DNA of 64,000 nucleotides from an uncultured Saprospiraceae bacterium (GCA_937959275.1 CALGLU010000048.1:1-64000), one strand, 5' to 3'; positions 35,901-44,662 are shown, counted from the stretch's first letter. The notes: generated by a model not told the origin, from the sequence alone. Numbers and translations: made by a program.

Positions 35901-36600
35901 AGCGCGTGCATTAAGAAAGGGAGGCTTAGAAAGTTATTTAAAAGAACGGACCCGTCAGCGTCGTGAAGAGAGTCCATTAATGTATGCCTATCCAGACGAA
36001 AATTATTTGGCCTATCAAAAAGGTGGCTCTGTCTTATATGCGATGAGTGACTACTTAGGAGAAAAAGTATTAAACAATGCACTCAAAAATTATGTAGAAG
36101 CCGTTGCCTACCAAGAAGGCACTTACACAACATCTGAAGAGATGGTGGACTATATCCGAGTTGCCACTCCTGACTCTTTACAGTACCTGATTCATGATAT
36201 GTTTGAAACAGTCACGCTATACGACAACAAAATGGATGACTGGTCAGCAACAGCATTAGATAATGGATCATACCGTGTTGATATGAGTTTTCACATCAGT
36301 AAATTTCGCTCAGGTAAAAATGGCAAAGCTGTGTATTCGGATAATCAATCAGACTCATTGAGCTATCAATCTCCAGACAAAGACATCGTCATTCATTCTT
36401 TACCCTTGTCAGATTATATAGAGGTCGGTCTGTTTGATGAAAACGAAGAGGAGCTATTGCTGCAAAAAATTAAAGTGTCCAACATTCGAAATACATTCAC
36501 TTTCGTCGTTGACAAGAAACCTGAAAAAGTAGGCGTAGATCCGTATTTTAAACTCATTGATCGGAGTTTGTCAGATAATATAATGAGGCATAAGGAATAA
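32938..36600 (+). CDS. ABC-2 permease fused to an M1-family aminopeptidase
   Basis: 1220 residues. The N-terminal ~610 residues hold about twelve membrane segments in two ABC-2 permease-like halves (first half ~15-255, second ~310-615). The C-terminal ~600 residues are extracytoplasmic and end in an M1 peptidase domain: zinc site HEVAHMWWGHQ (His945, Glu946, His949) with the third ligand Glu in LIVESMAV (about 969), and an upstream GAGFIADVDDSP near the usual GAMEN position. A His-rich stretch HAHHHSYMGM lies near residue 780. This fusion is known in Bacteroidota. It probably couples export of a peptide to N-terminal trimming, but that is inferred. Appears complete; a symmetrical hairpin lies 90 bp downstream. 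Confidence 0.9.
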   Translation: MFTTIYTYELKHWIKQPAIYIYAFFILALAIMTMSGMAAEDSNRFGGRVINSSVFLLEMTRKFILLLFLILPAVFGLSIYRDFSTRMHTILYAYPFSKRDYLAAKYLSAFTIFMAITAMLGLGYIVGAELIPGANQELLQSFNPVAYLQLYGLFILPNIVLLSGIVFSVVLLSRNIYAGFVTALLLLVIQQIAGSQLVGGNGSLLAGMLDPLGLKSFGYYTSQWTVDDRNNKLLPFEGVVIWNRLLWLAVSFGIFFITYRKFNFHQGALSIINTKRIQAQKAAQHFGMIHKVVLPKANFDFSFLHKLRGTWQLAKIDFRSIVTSRSFLCLVLGGLIFVTVVMSTVDPRLGTETLPMTWQLLELPIIVYAGVINVITFLYAGLLVHRGKLANMHQLIDSTPVENWMLLGSKFLALVKMQMVLLSLVMLGGIFTQIIKGYYNFEIGQYLFNLFGINLIHFAIWAMLALFIQTVIDNPYIGFFLLLFAPIGFIGLSEFGPQHLGLDFLEQMMFRYNQAPGDVFGLKYSDLDGYGAMLPSYFIYKFYWALAGLLLLVATLMLWNRGLPQSFVERLTIGKQRFSGKLAVGFMVIFFAFISLGAGLYYESNVTHDYFTRGQKIELLTAAEKKYKRYEHYVQPKIVSVKMNMNIFPEERQFNSDGQYWLVNKSEQPIDTLIINYLTGTNAHYSFNKSTQIVSRDTVADFSHFDILVLSESLVPGDSMHMTFTNHNDPTTLLRTNDFVKSQGAIIKDNIFPRFGNYLEFVRSTNNLGGRSKAPKPSEDHAHHHSYMGMDADHVDFEAIISTSSKQTAIAPGALKKHWVENNRNYYHYETQKKICMSYLFLSGDYELASDTWHDIDLEIYYDKDHAYNISRMMNGLKAGLDYCTENFSPYQFKQVRIVEFSQINGRTAHGYPSVIPTGEGAGFIADVDDSPEGGNDFAFGTAVHEVAHMWWGHQVMPSETRGAKLIVESMAVYVSMKVEELINGVDKARALRKGGLESYLKERTRQRREESPLMYAYPDENYLAYQKGGSVLYAMSDYLGEKVLNNALKNYVEAVAYQEGTYTTSEEMVDYIRVATPDSLQYLIHDMFETVTLYDNKMDDWSATALDNGSYRVDMSFHISKFRSGKNGKAVYSDNQSDSLSYQSPDKDIVIHSLPLSDYIEVGLFDENEEELLLQKIKVSNIRNTFTFVVDKKPEKVGVDPYFKLIDRSLSDNIMRHKE

Positions 36601-36689
36601 TATCACAATAAATAATATGTGCAATGTATATTTTTCCGTGTCTTCGAATTTCCCCAATACTGTTTCTCACTATAATCGATAAAACATAA
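36601..36689. other. Spacer after the ABC/M1 gene
   Basis: Nothing recognised in these 89 bases before the hairpin. Confidence 0.3.
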
Positions 36690-36713
36690 AACACCCCATT
36701 TTAGTGGGGTGTT
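36690..36713. terminator. Hairpin terminator after the ABC/M1 operon
   Basis: Perfect 9-bp stem AACACCCCA / TGGGGTGTT (36690-36698 and 36705-36713) with loop TTTTAG, 89 bp after the stop. The plus-strand side lacks a T-run (CGTACGTT follows), while the minus-strand side is T-rich, so termination efficiency on + is uncertain. Confidence 0.6.
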
Positions 36714-36956
36714 CGTACGTTATAGAATTCCTTACATGTATCCAGGATGAGAACATTCATTTTTTAATCAAAACAATTGGGTTACATCAGACTATTTAGT
36801 GACATCTAAACATGAATATTGATATAAATATGTTCTGATATTCTATGTGCATTCATTTTTCATCAAGACTTATCAATCATTAGTTAATAAATATACTGGC
36901 TATAGTCTTTTACTGACTTCTCATGCCTTTTTTATCGATAATCGAAATGTAATACA
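36714..36956. other. AT-rich leader before the beta-barrel gene
   Basis: About 240 bases with no coding frame, no repeat and no clear TAnnTTTG element; presumably contains the promoter of the downstream pair. Confidence 0.3.
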
Positions 36957-38072
36957 ATGATTTATAGACTATTATTTCAAGTGCTCGTCTTTACGCTGTT
37001 TTTGTTATTAATGACACCCGCTTCATGCCAAAAGGAATTAAGCTATGCAAAGGTTCCTATATTATCAACAGAGCAATGGCGTCAATTAGAGGTAGATGTA
37101 GATGATCAAGACGTTTTGATATTCGATAGCAATACTAATTTATTTATGCTATTCAATGGCTCTATTTGGGTGTCATTGGGTGATGGTGGTATTAGTAATC
37201 GTATTATAAATGAATTTTCTGATTTACTAGATATTGTTCCAAACGCTGATGATTCTATCGCCCCAAAAAGTGCTGCATTTAAAGCTGTACTCAAAATAAA
37301 AAAGAAGCAGTTAAAAAAGATTGTACTTGACGACAGCTATAAGAACACACTAATCTATTCTGGCGGCTACAGACTCTATGATGGTCAATTCTGGAGAGAC
37401 ATGGGGAACGGCGGCAAATACAATGATTTGATTAATAAACAAAAAAGTATTGTAGGATTAAAGGATGACTTTACAAACTCGTGGAAACGTAAATTTGGTG
37501 TTGGCCTATTTGTTGGCACGAACTATACCTCTATGTTTAGAGATTCCAAATGGCCTTCGAATCCATTTATCAATAATTTGGCTAGCGGTTGGGAAATCGG
37601 CTTAAATCAGAATTTAATTTATAAAAAATACTTTCAGTCAAGGTTTTATCTCGGTTGGAATAATGCCAATGTCACCGAAGTATTCAGTGAGACTGATGGT
37701 CGGCGAATAACTGCCAATTGGAATATTTCAGGCCCACGAATCGCTTTGCTTCCGATCATCTTTACACCTGGCACAAAAGATTTTAAATTGACTTTTGGAG
37801 GTGGATTTTATGGAAAGTATCATATGAACAAACGATTCGAATCTGATAATTCTGAAACTCTATTTACACTGGAAGACACTAAATTATTTGAATACAATTA
37901 TGAGTATGGTATTCAAGCACAAGTGGGAATTCAGATCTATCGATTTTTCCTTGACATTAATTTTTACAATCAGTTGACATCCCTAATTGAAAGTATAAAG
38001 AGCAATAATGTCATCAATGAACGACAACTGAGACTCAAAGGCTATTCACTAAACCTTACATACACGTTTTAA
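36957..38072 (+). CDS. Exported outer-membrane beta-barrel protein with N-terminal repeats
   Basis: 371 residues with a signal peptide (MIYRLLFQVLVFTLFLLLMT, cleavage near ASCQK; the Cys could also be a lipobox). Residues ~30-160 contain two similar units, each with a short beta motif: LFMLFNGSIWVSLGDGG and YRLYDGQFWRDMGNGG, a repeat type common in Bacteroidota exported proteins. The C-terminal ~200 residues alternate aromatic/hydrophobic residues (KFGVGLFVGTNYTSMF, KYFQSRFYLGWN, LKGYSLNLTYTF with terminal Phe), typical of an 8- to 10-stranded outer-membrane barrel. The next gene starts 2 bp later, so the two are co-transcribed and may work together. Function unknown. Confidence 0.72.
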   Translation: MIYRLLFQVLVFTLFLLLMTPASCQKELSYAKVPILSTEQWRQLEVDVDDQDVLIFDSNTNLFMLFNGSIWVSLGDGGISNRIINEFSDLLDIVPNADDSIAPKSAAFKAVLKIKKKQLKKIVLDDSYKNTLIYSGGYRLYDGQFWRDMGNGGKYNDLINKQKSIVGLKDDFTNSWKRKFGVGLFVGTNYTSMFRDSKWPSNPFINNLASGWEIGLNQNLIYKKYFQSRFYLGWNNANVTEVFSETDGRRITANWNISGPRIALLPIIFTPGTKDFKLTFGGGFYGKYHMNKRFESDNSETLFTLEDTKLFEYNYEYGIQAQVGIQIYRFFLDINFYNQLTSLIESIKSNNVINERQLRLKGYSLNLTYTF

Positions 38073-38074
38073 TC

Positions 38075-39667
38075 ATGAAGAATTTATTATATATTTTATT
38101 GGCTTGTATTGTTATTACAGCTTGTGAAGAGTATGAAGAGTTGGGATTGGAAGAATATTATGACACGTACTTAATAAATGATGTTTTTCTAAATGTAGAT
38201 AAAATCATCTTTTTCGAAGGTGATCCACCTGTCAACTTTACAGCCGAGGCATTTGATCAAACTGAAAATGTAGTCAGCAATTTTGACTTTGATGTTATCA
38301 TTAATGAAACCGACACGCTTGAAGGAAAAACATTTTCACCAACTGAAACCGGTAGATATATAGCTCATGCTGTCGCTAACAATGTAGAGTCTCCTAGGAT
38401 CGCAATTGACTTTATCCAACCTAGCGATATCACAAATCTCAATTTATATTATCAGGGGTATCAACATTTAACAACAGAGCCGTGGTCAGTCACTGGTGAC
38501 TTTATTCTAACAACGTCATTTCCGAATAGAGCTGTTGATGTAGAAATAAGTCGTTCAAATATTCCCTTAACTATTTCTGATGGACGGACGAGTACAGAAA
38601 AAGAAGGACTGCGGTTTTCAAAAGCTGGCACTTATCAGGTCTATGCTGAATTTAATGGTATCAGAACTGAGTCAATTGACATTATTGTAAGAGAAGCCAA
38701 ATCTTATGAAGTAATAGATATCCCTGTCGTCTTTCATTATGTCAATCAGAATCCGAATATGGATCAAATAGAAAAAGCCATTGCATCCTACAATGCCGTA
38801 TTTAACAACCAAAATATTTCATTAAATGAAGATCCATTTTTGGCTCAATGGGATAATCCAAGTTGGGTAAATGCAGGCATGGCATTTTCACTTGTTCCTG
38901 TGAGTGAAGTATCAAGTCTTGAATCTGATGGCGTTAATTTAATCAGTACTCCTGATAAGATTGAAACAAAGGCTGCCTTTGATTTAATTGCCAGAAATAA
39001 TTTATTAAATCCAAATAAATACTTGAATATTTTTGTGACTGAAGATATTGATAATTCAGTATCAGTCAGACCAATTGTGGCAGGACCAGCACCAATCATT
39101 GCTGGAGTCTCAAATGTGGAGACTGCTGAATCTCGCCAACCTTATATCCTGAATATCAGCGAACCATATAATTCTTTTACAATGGGAGAATTTTGGGGTT
39201 TACTGCAAACACAAGGATGTCGTGATGATTTTGCTGATGACACTTACTCTTTCATATTAGAACCGCAAGGAGCCGCTGGATTTAGCAATTATAGTGATGG
39301 AGGAGGCTCTGACCCATATTCAACAAATAATTGTCGATCAGGTGGCTTTACAGATAGATGGCGTTCCGAATGGGATACAAGAATTTGTCTTGCCAGATCT
39401 GAAAACTATTCATTTAGGATAACTCAAGGACATGAAGTTGTTAATACACAAATCGCTACAGATTGCAACGCAAAAGATCCCTTATTTCCAAGCTTCTTTT
39501 ACATCAACAATATCATGGATAGAAATGAGCCTGACAATTTCAAAAAGTTCGGCACTTTAGAATTTGGCATAGACAGGTTTAGAACAATCATCACCTATGA
39601 TCAACGTGAACGGATGCGCAGGATCATAGAAGGTGCAGCTTATAGACCAACTAAACGGAATCGATAA
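38075..39667 (+). CDS. Degenerate M43 (pappalysin)-like surface lipoprotein
   Basis: 530 residues; a lipoprotein signal MKNLLYILLACIVITAC puts the lipid-anchored Cys at about 17. Two Ig-like regions (~30-215) precede an M43-like domain: IPVVFHYVNQNPNMDQIEKA matches the family start, and CRDDFADDTYSF and NNIMDRNEPDNF with later RERMRRII match the DDT, Met-turn and C-terminal motifs. Where HExxHxxGxxH should be, the protein has MGEFWGLLQTQG (about 370-381), so the zinc ligands are absent. It is therefore likely a non-catalytic binding protein. It follows the beta-barrel gene by 2 bp and may be its partner. The family assignment rests on motif order and is moderately sure. Confidence 0.65.
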   Translation: MKNLLYILLACIVITACEEYEELGLEEYYDTYLINDVFLNVDKIIFFEGDPPVNFTAEAFDQTENVVSNFDFDVIINETDTLEGKTFSPTETGRYIAHAVANNVESPRIAIDFIQPSDITNLNLYYQGYQHLTTEPWSVTGDFILTTSFPNRAVDVEISRSNIPLTISDGRTSTEKEGLRFSKAGTYQVYAEFNGIRTESIDIIVREAKSYEVIDIPVVFHYVNQNPNMDQIEKAIASYNAVFNNQNISLNEDPFLAQWDNPSWVNAGMAFSLVPVSEVSSLESDGVNLISTPDKIETKAAFDLIARNNLLNPNKYLNIFVTEDIDNSVSVRPIVAGPAPIIAGVSNVETAESRQPYILNISEPYNSFTMGEFWGLLQTQGCRDDFADDTYSFILEPQGAAGFSNYSDGGGSDPYSTNNCRSGGFTDRWRSEWDTRICLARSENYSFRITQGHEVVNTQIATDCNAKDPLFPSFFYINNIMDRNEPDNFKKFGTLEFGIDRFRTIITYDQRERMRRIIEGAAYRPTKRNR

Positions 39668-39689
39668 AAACCGAATCTAAGTGTAGACC

Positions 39690-40805
39690 TTAATTACTCA
39701 TCATAACTGGCATCACAAGCATGAGCAAAGTCTCATTTTCATTTTGCTCAGCTGGTAGCAGGACACCTGCTCGATTCGGAGTCGATAACTCTAACAGGAT
39801 ATCATCTGTATCCATAATACCCAGCATTTCAACGAGGAATTTGGCATTAAAGCCAATTGTCATTGGTTCGCCTTCATAGGTACATGTTAACTGCTCTGTC
39901 GCTTCATTAGAAAAGTCTAAATCTTGTGCAGAGATTGTCAAGCTACCTTGATCCAAACTCAAGACAACCTGATTCGTTGTCTTATTCGCATAAATGGCGA
40001 TCCGCTTCAATGAATTCTGGAGATCCTTTCGACCCATCGTCAACATATGTGGGTTATTGACAGGAATCACAGCATTATAGTCTGGATATTTCGCATCGAT
40101 CAATCGGATAACAACTTTTGTATCAGCAAATGTGAAAAAAGCATTGGTTTGATTGAAGGCGATATCAACGTTTACATCACTTGACAAAGCATTCTTAAGC
40201 AAGGTCAAGCCTTTTTTAGGAATGATGAAATTTTGTGATACTTCACTACTGACATCTCCAAAGGTATATTTTACCAACTTGTGCGCATCGGTGGCTACAA
40301 AGATGACATTGTTATAATCAACTTGTATATAGACACCCATCATCGCTTGTCTGAGTTCGTCATTACTGGTTGCGAAGATCGTTTTGGTAATCGCTTCTTG
40401 TAGACTTGTAGCAGACATCGAAATACTATCTACCCCATCTTCTGACGGGATATCAGGAAAATCAGCGGCATTGTCTCCACTCAGTTTATACTTACCAAAG
40501 GCAGACGTGATTTCAATCTGTCGACTATCATCATCAATAATAAAATTGATAGGCTGATCAGGTAGTGCCTTTAAGGTGTCGAGTAATATTTTTGCTGGTA
40601 TAGCGATTTGTCCATCTTCCTCAGCATTGACATCCAAAGATGTAATAATTGTGGTTTCTAGATTAGTCGCGGCAATCGTCAATTTGCCCTTTTCAACAGT
40701 AAATAAGAAGTCTTCTAATATGGGCAAAACAGGGTTAGAACTGATTGCACCAATTTCCAATGATAATTTTGACAATAAATCAGATGATGAAACGCTAAAT
40801 TTCAT
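39690..40805 (-). CDS. dnaN: DNA polymerase III beta sliding clamp
   Basis: 371 residues, the normal length. It begins MKFSVSSSDLLSKLSLEIGA and shows the three clamp subdomains: LPILEDFLFTVEKGKLTIAATNLE in the first, NELRQAMMGVYIQVDYNNVIFVATDAHKLV in the second and TCTYEGEPMTIGFNAKFLVEML in the third, ending MLVMPVMMSN. As a dimeric ring it tethers DNA polymerase III to the template. It is alone, divergent from the M16-like gene with a 104-bp spacer, and not next to dnaA, as is usual in Bacteroidota. Conserved and intact. Confidence 0.95.
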   Translation of the reverse strand: MKFSVSSSDLLSKLSLEIGAISSNPVLPILEDFLFTVEKGKLTIAATNLETTIITSLDVNAEEDGQIAIPAKILLDTLKALPDQPINFIIDDDSRQIEITSAFGKYKLSGDNAADFPDIPSEDGVDSISMSATSLQEAITKTIFATSNDELRQAMMGVYIQVDYNNVIFVATDAHKLVKYTFGDVSSEVSQNFIIPKKGLTLLKNALSSDVNVDIAFNQTNAFFTFADTKVVIRLIDAKYPDYNAVIPVNNPHMLTMGRKDLQNSLKRIAIYANKTTNQVVLSLDQGSLTISAQDLDFSNEATEQLTCTYEGEPMTIGFNAKFLVEMLGIMDTDDILLELSTPNRAGVLLPAEQNENETLLMLVMPVMMSN

Positions 40806-40909
40806 TTGAATCTTTATAGGTTTAGGTCCTCAATTAGGACATTTCGTTCAAAAAACCCAAAATAGTTGAATTTGGTGGATTCTCGAATAAAATATTACGA
40901 AAAGAGTTA

Positions 40910-42193
40910 ATGAATCGACTCAATAGAATCAAAGGCCCTGCCATCACTGACATAAAATCAGTCTCTTTGCCTGAAATACACCAATTTAAGCTTGGTAATG
41001 GTATTCCTGTGTATGAAATCAGTGGCAGCATCCAAGAAGTTGTCAAAATTGAAATTGTCTTTCAATCAGGTAGGCCATTCGAATCGAAGAAAATGGTCTC
41101 TAAAGCTGTCAGTTATCTGATCAAAGAAGGAACCAAGGATTTGACATCAACAGAAATTGCTCAGCAAATCGACTATTATGGTGCCACATTGAAAACAAGT
41201 ACAAATCTCGATGATACTCGTATTATTCTATATTCACTGAGTAAATATCTTAAGCATGTGTCACCAATTTTGCTAGATATTTTGACTTTGGCACAATTCC
41301 CTCAAAACGAGTTGGATAATTATATCAATAATAGTATCCAAAACCTCAATATTGATCTGTCTAAAGATGAGTTTAGGGCATATCGAGTGCTCACTGAGAA
41401 TATCTTTGGTGTCGATCACCCATACGGCTATAATAGTTCGGCTGATCTATACTCAGGTATTAAGAAGGCAGACTTAGTCGATCATTATAACAGGGCTTTT
41501 GGTATAGATAATTGTGAGATTTTTATCAGTGGTCATGTGACAGATGAAGTCCGAACGGTGTTAGAAGAAACCTGTGGCCAACTAAAGCAAAAGTCTAGTG
41601 TTCGTTTAATCGTTCCAGATATTGTGACAGGCTCATTACTGACAAGCATCCCGACAGCGAATGTGCACCAGACAGCGATAAGGATCGGTAAGAGGCTCTT
41701 TAATCGAAGTCATGAAGATTACCCGGTGATGTTTTTTTTAACAACCTTATTGGGAGGCTACTTTGGATCACGCCTGATGACAAATTTGCGTGAAGACAAA
41801 GGTTATACCTACTCAATTTATGCAGGATTAGATGACTTTGTTTACGACGGTTACTTTTATATCAGCGCAGATGTCGGAAATGAATATGTCTCCAACTCAA
41901 TAAAAGAGATTCGTTATGAGTTAGAGGCTCTCATGAGCAAACCAGTCTCAGCTGAGGAAATGCGATTGGTGCGAAACTATCTTATGGGCAATCTCTTGAA
42001 TATGCTAGATGGACCATTTAATCAAGCTCAAGTTGTCAGGACCTTGATTACAAAACAATGTGATCTTGAGAGTTTCAACAATTTTGTGGATGAAATTCTT
42101 GGTATGACAAGCGAAAATGTGCAGATTGCTGCTCAGAAATACCTTGACCCAGACTCAATGATATCAGTCTTGGTTGGTGGTTCGGCAAAATAA
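40910..42193 (+). CDS. M16-family (insulinase-like) protein without the zinc site
   Basis: 427 residues with the two-domain M16 fold: N-terminal IVFQSGRPFESKKMVSKAV and the C-terminal signature LLGGYFGSRLMTNLREDKGYTYSIYAG. In the position of HxxEH the sequence reads KAVSYLIKEGT (about residues 64-74), so the zinc ligands are lost; the R/Y pair of the second domain (LREDKGYTYS) remains. This is the pattern of a non-catalytic partner in heterodimeric M16 peptidases, yet no active-subunit gene is adjacent. No signal peptide is visible, so it may be cytosolic. It precedes mreB by 92 bp. The role is unknown. Confidence 0.82.
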   Translation: MNRLNRIKGPAITDIKSVSLPEIHQFKLGNGIPVYEISGSIQEVVKIEIVFQSGRPFESKKMVSKAVSYLIKEGTKDLTSTEIAQQIDYYGATLKTSTNLDDTRIILYSLSKYLKHVSPILLDILTLAQFPQNELDNYINNSIQNLNIDLSKDEFRAYRVLTENIFGVDHPYGYNSSADLYSGIKKADLVDHYNRAFGIDNCEIFISGHVTDEVRTVLEETCGQLKQKSSVRLIVPDIVTGSLLTSIPTANVHQTAIRIGKRLFNRSHEDYPVMFFLTTLLGGYFGSRLMTNLREDKGYTYSIYAGLDDFVYDGYFYISADVGNEYVSNSIKEIRYELEALMSKPVSAEEMRLVRNYLMGNLLNMLDGPFNQAQVVRTLITKQCDLESFNNFVDEILGMTSENVQIAAQKYLDPDSMISVLVGGSAK

Positions 42194-42285
42194 GTCTCGA
42201 TTGGCACTATATTTGGGTTTTACATATTACTTATGCATATTCTCTATTCTATTTACGATCTAGGGGTAATTATTAGCATTATTGA

Positions 42286-43317
42286 ATGAAATTATTTAGT
42301 TTTTTTACTCAGGAACTTGCAATTGACTTAGGCACGGCGAATACGTTGATTATCGAAAATGATGTTATCGTAGTTGACCAGCCTTCTATTGTTGCAATTA
42401 ATCGAGTAACAAAAGAATTAATAGCGGTAGGTGAGCGTGCAATGCGCATGCATGAAAAGACCCACGAGGATATTAAAACGATTCGACCTCTCAAAGATGG
42501 GGTGATCGCTGATTTTCAAGCTGCAGAAAGCTTGATTCAGGGATTGATAAAAATGACAACCACAAAACGAAAGTTTTTTACCCATTTAAAAATGGTTATC
42601 TGTATTCCTTCGGGCATTACCGAAGTAGAAAAGCGAGCAGTATTTGATTCTGCAGACCACGTAGATTCTAAAGAGACTTATCTTATTTACGAACCAATGG
42701 CTGCTGCCTTGGGTATCGGTCTAGATGTAGAGGAGCCAGAAGGGAATATGATTATTGATATAGGTGGAGGGACGACGGAGATAGCCGTTATCGCTCTCTC
42801 AGGCATTGTGACAGATCAATCGATTCGAACTGCTGGAGACGAATTTACCAATGATATCATTGATTATATGAAGCGAAAGCATAATATATTAATTGGTGAG
42901 CGAACAGCAGAGCAAATAAAAATCCATGTGGGATCGGCAGTCGCAGATCTAGAAAATCCACCTGATCCATTTCCAGTTAATGGTCGAGACTTACTCACGG
43001 GGATACCCAAACAAGTGATTACCACACACCACGAAGTTGCAGAAGCCATTGATAAATCCATAATGAAAATAGAGGAAGCCGTATTAAAGGCATTGGAAGA
43101 TACGCCTCCAGAGTTGGCATCTGACATCTATAAGAAAGGACTCTATTTAACAGGAGGTGGAGCACTACTAAGAGGCTTGGACAGACGGATAGCAGAGAAA
43201 ACAAAACTAAATGTACATGTTGCCCCAGAGCCACTACAAGCAGTGGTAAGAGGTACAGGTATGGCACTCAAGAATTCTTCAAAGTATACGTTTCTTATTG
43301 ATCGTAAGAGTATTTAA
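42286..43317 (+). CDS. mreB: Rod-shape determining actin-like protein
   Basis: 343 residues, usual MreB length. Actin-fold motifs: ELAIDLGTANTLI (phosphate 1), NMIIDIGGGTTEIAVIALSG (phosphate 2), LTGGGALLRGLD (adenosine), and the typical CIPSGITEVEKRAV and IYEPMAAALGIG. The protein forms membrane-bound filaments that guide side-wall peptidoglycan synthesis. It leads the mreBCD-mrdA operon, 21 bp before mreC. Confidence 0.96.
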   Translation: MKLFSFFTQELAIDLGTANTLIIENDVIVVDQPSIVAINRVTKELIAVGERAMRMHEKTHEDIKTIRPLKDGVIADFQAAESLIQGLIKMTTTKRKFFTHLKMVICIPSGITEVEKRAVFDSADHVDSKETYLIYEPMAAALGIGLDVEEPEGNMIIDIGGGTTEIAVIALSGIVTDQSIRTAGDEFTNDIIDYMKRKHNILIGERTAEQIKIHVGSAVADLENPPDPFPVNGRDLLTGIPKQVITTHHEVAEAIDKSIMKIEEAVLKALEDTPPELASDIYKKGLYLTGGGALLRGLDRRIAEKTKLNVHVAPEPLQAVVRGTGMALKNSSKYTFLIDRKSI

Positions 43318-43338
43318 GACTCTTTTAAAAGCGCAGTC

Positions 43339-44145
43339 ATGCGAAACATCATTCTTTTCTTCGCAAAACACGGGTCAACATTTTTGTTCATCCTCTTAGA
43401 GATCATTTGCTTTATTCTGATCATCAATTTTAATAATAATCAACGATCTATTTATCTGCATTCATCCAATTTGATCAGTGGTAAATTGTACGAAGAAAAA
43501 CAGAAATTTGTAGACTTCTTTAGTCTGTCAGAACAGCTAGACAGTTTGCAAGTAGAGAATGCACGCCTACTCAGAAGAGTTTTATATCATGAAGGATATG
43601 GCAAATCTATAGAGATTGATAGTTCAGATTTCAATTACAAATTAATCCCTGCCAAAATTATAAATCAATCCATTAATTCAAGAAATAACTATCTAACGAT
43701 TGATAAGGGCACCATTGATGACATAAGACCAGACATGGGTGTCATTGGTAGAAACGGTATCATCGGCATTGTCCAAAACGCAAACACAAAATATGCAAGA
43801 GTGCTCTCCATCCTAAACTCAAAATCCAGGATCAGTGCTAAAATCAAAAACAAAGGTTATTTTGGAAACATCCTATGGCGTAATCTAGACACACAACGTC
43901 TAGACCTTGAAGCCATTCCAACACATGCCACTGTTGCTGTAGGTGATACCGTAGTTACGAGTGGCTATTCAACCATGTTTCCTCCCAATATTTTTATTGG
44001 AACAATAGAAACGTTTCAATCCAAAAAAGGAGCTTCAAACTATAACATTACTGTAAAACTGAATAACAATTTTAGTAAGCTACAACACGTTTTTGTAATT
44101 GATAATACAGCGCAGGATTTTCAAAAAACGATTGAGATCGAATGA
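43339..44145 (+). CDS. mreC: Rod-shape determining protein MreC
   Basis: 268 residues: one N-terminal transmembrane helix (FLFILLEIICFILIINF), a coiled-coil region (SLSEQLDSLQVENARLLRRV, ~residues 57-80) and the two beta barrels of MreC, with VIGRNGIIGIVQNANTKYAR and VAVGDTVVTSGYSTMFPPNI as recognised motifs. It sits in the periplasm, binds PBP2 and MreD, and helps activate the elongasome. Overlaps mreD by 4 bp. Confidence 0.93.
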   Translation: MRNIILFFAKHGSTFLFILLEIICFILIINFNNNQRSIYLHSSNLISGKLYEEKQKFVDFFSLSEQLDSLQVENARLLRRVLYHEGYGKSIEIDSSDFNYKLIPAKIINQSINSRNNYLTIDKGTIDDIRPDMGVIGRNGIIGIVQNANTKYARVLSILNSKSRISAKIKNKGYFGNILWRNLDTQRLDLEAIPTHATVAVGDTVVTSGYSTMFPPNIFIGTIETFQSKKGASNYNITVKLNNNFSKLQHVFVIDNTAQDFQKTIEIE

Positions 44146-44660
44146 ATTCTACAATAACAAGTAATGGTCTTCGGTTTCTCATCTTATTACTTATCCAAGT
44201 ATTAGCACTTAAGGGGATACAACTTGATTATAGTTTTTTGCGCTATGTTGTTATTATCATTTATCCGTTGTTCATTATTTTATTACCCATTAATATTCCA
44301 AGATCTCTCCTTCTTTTACTTGCTTTTCTTCTTGGTATATCGGTAGATATCTTTTATGACTCTATTGGTGTTCATGCAGCTGCCTCTGTATTTATAGCAT
44401 TTTGCCGTTTGTTTATACTGCGACTATTAGAGCCAACACAGGGTTATAAAACAGAAGGGAGTCCATCTGCTCATAATTTTGGTTTGGGGTGGTTCACAAC
44501 ATATGCTTCAATTATGATGATTATTCATTTGTTTGTTTACTTTTCAATTGACGCATTTAGTTTTGTTTTTATTTTGGACATTCTAATCAAAACAATCCTT
44601 AGCTTTATCTTTTCAATGCTCTTTTTAATTGTACATCAAATTGTTTTCAAAGTTGACTAA
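44142..44660 (+). CDS. mreD: Rod-shape determining membrane protein MreD
   Basis: 172 residues and five to six hydrophobic helices (for example YVVIIIYPLFIILLPINI, LLLLAFLLGISVDIFYDSIG and the last helix ILSFIFSMLFLIVHQIVF). Sequence conservation in MreD is low; size, topology and location between mreC (4-bp overlap) and mrdA (2-bp gap) make the call. The GISVDIFYD element fits the conserved G(x)3DI motif of this family. Part of the elongasome. Confidence 0.85.
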   Translation: MNSTITSNGLRFLILLLIQVLALKGIQLDYSFLRYVVIIIYPLFIILLPINIPRSLLLLLAFLLGISVDIFYDSIGVHAAASVFIAFCRLFILRLLEPTQGYKTEGSPSAHNFGLGWFTTYASIMMIIHLFVYFSIDAFSFVFILDILIKTILSFIFSMLFLIVHQIVFKVD

Positions 44661-44662
44661 TT

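Noticed and set aside
38075-39667. Active M43 peptidase using the HEVVN motif near residue 450
   Set aside because: HEVVN lacks the third His, lies after the DDT motif, and the aligned catalytic position is MGEFWGLLQTQ.
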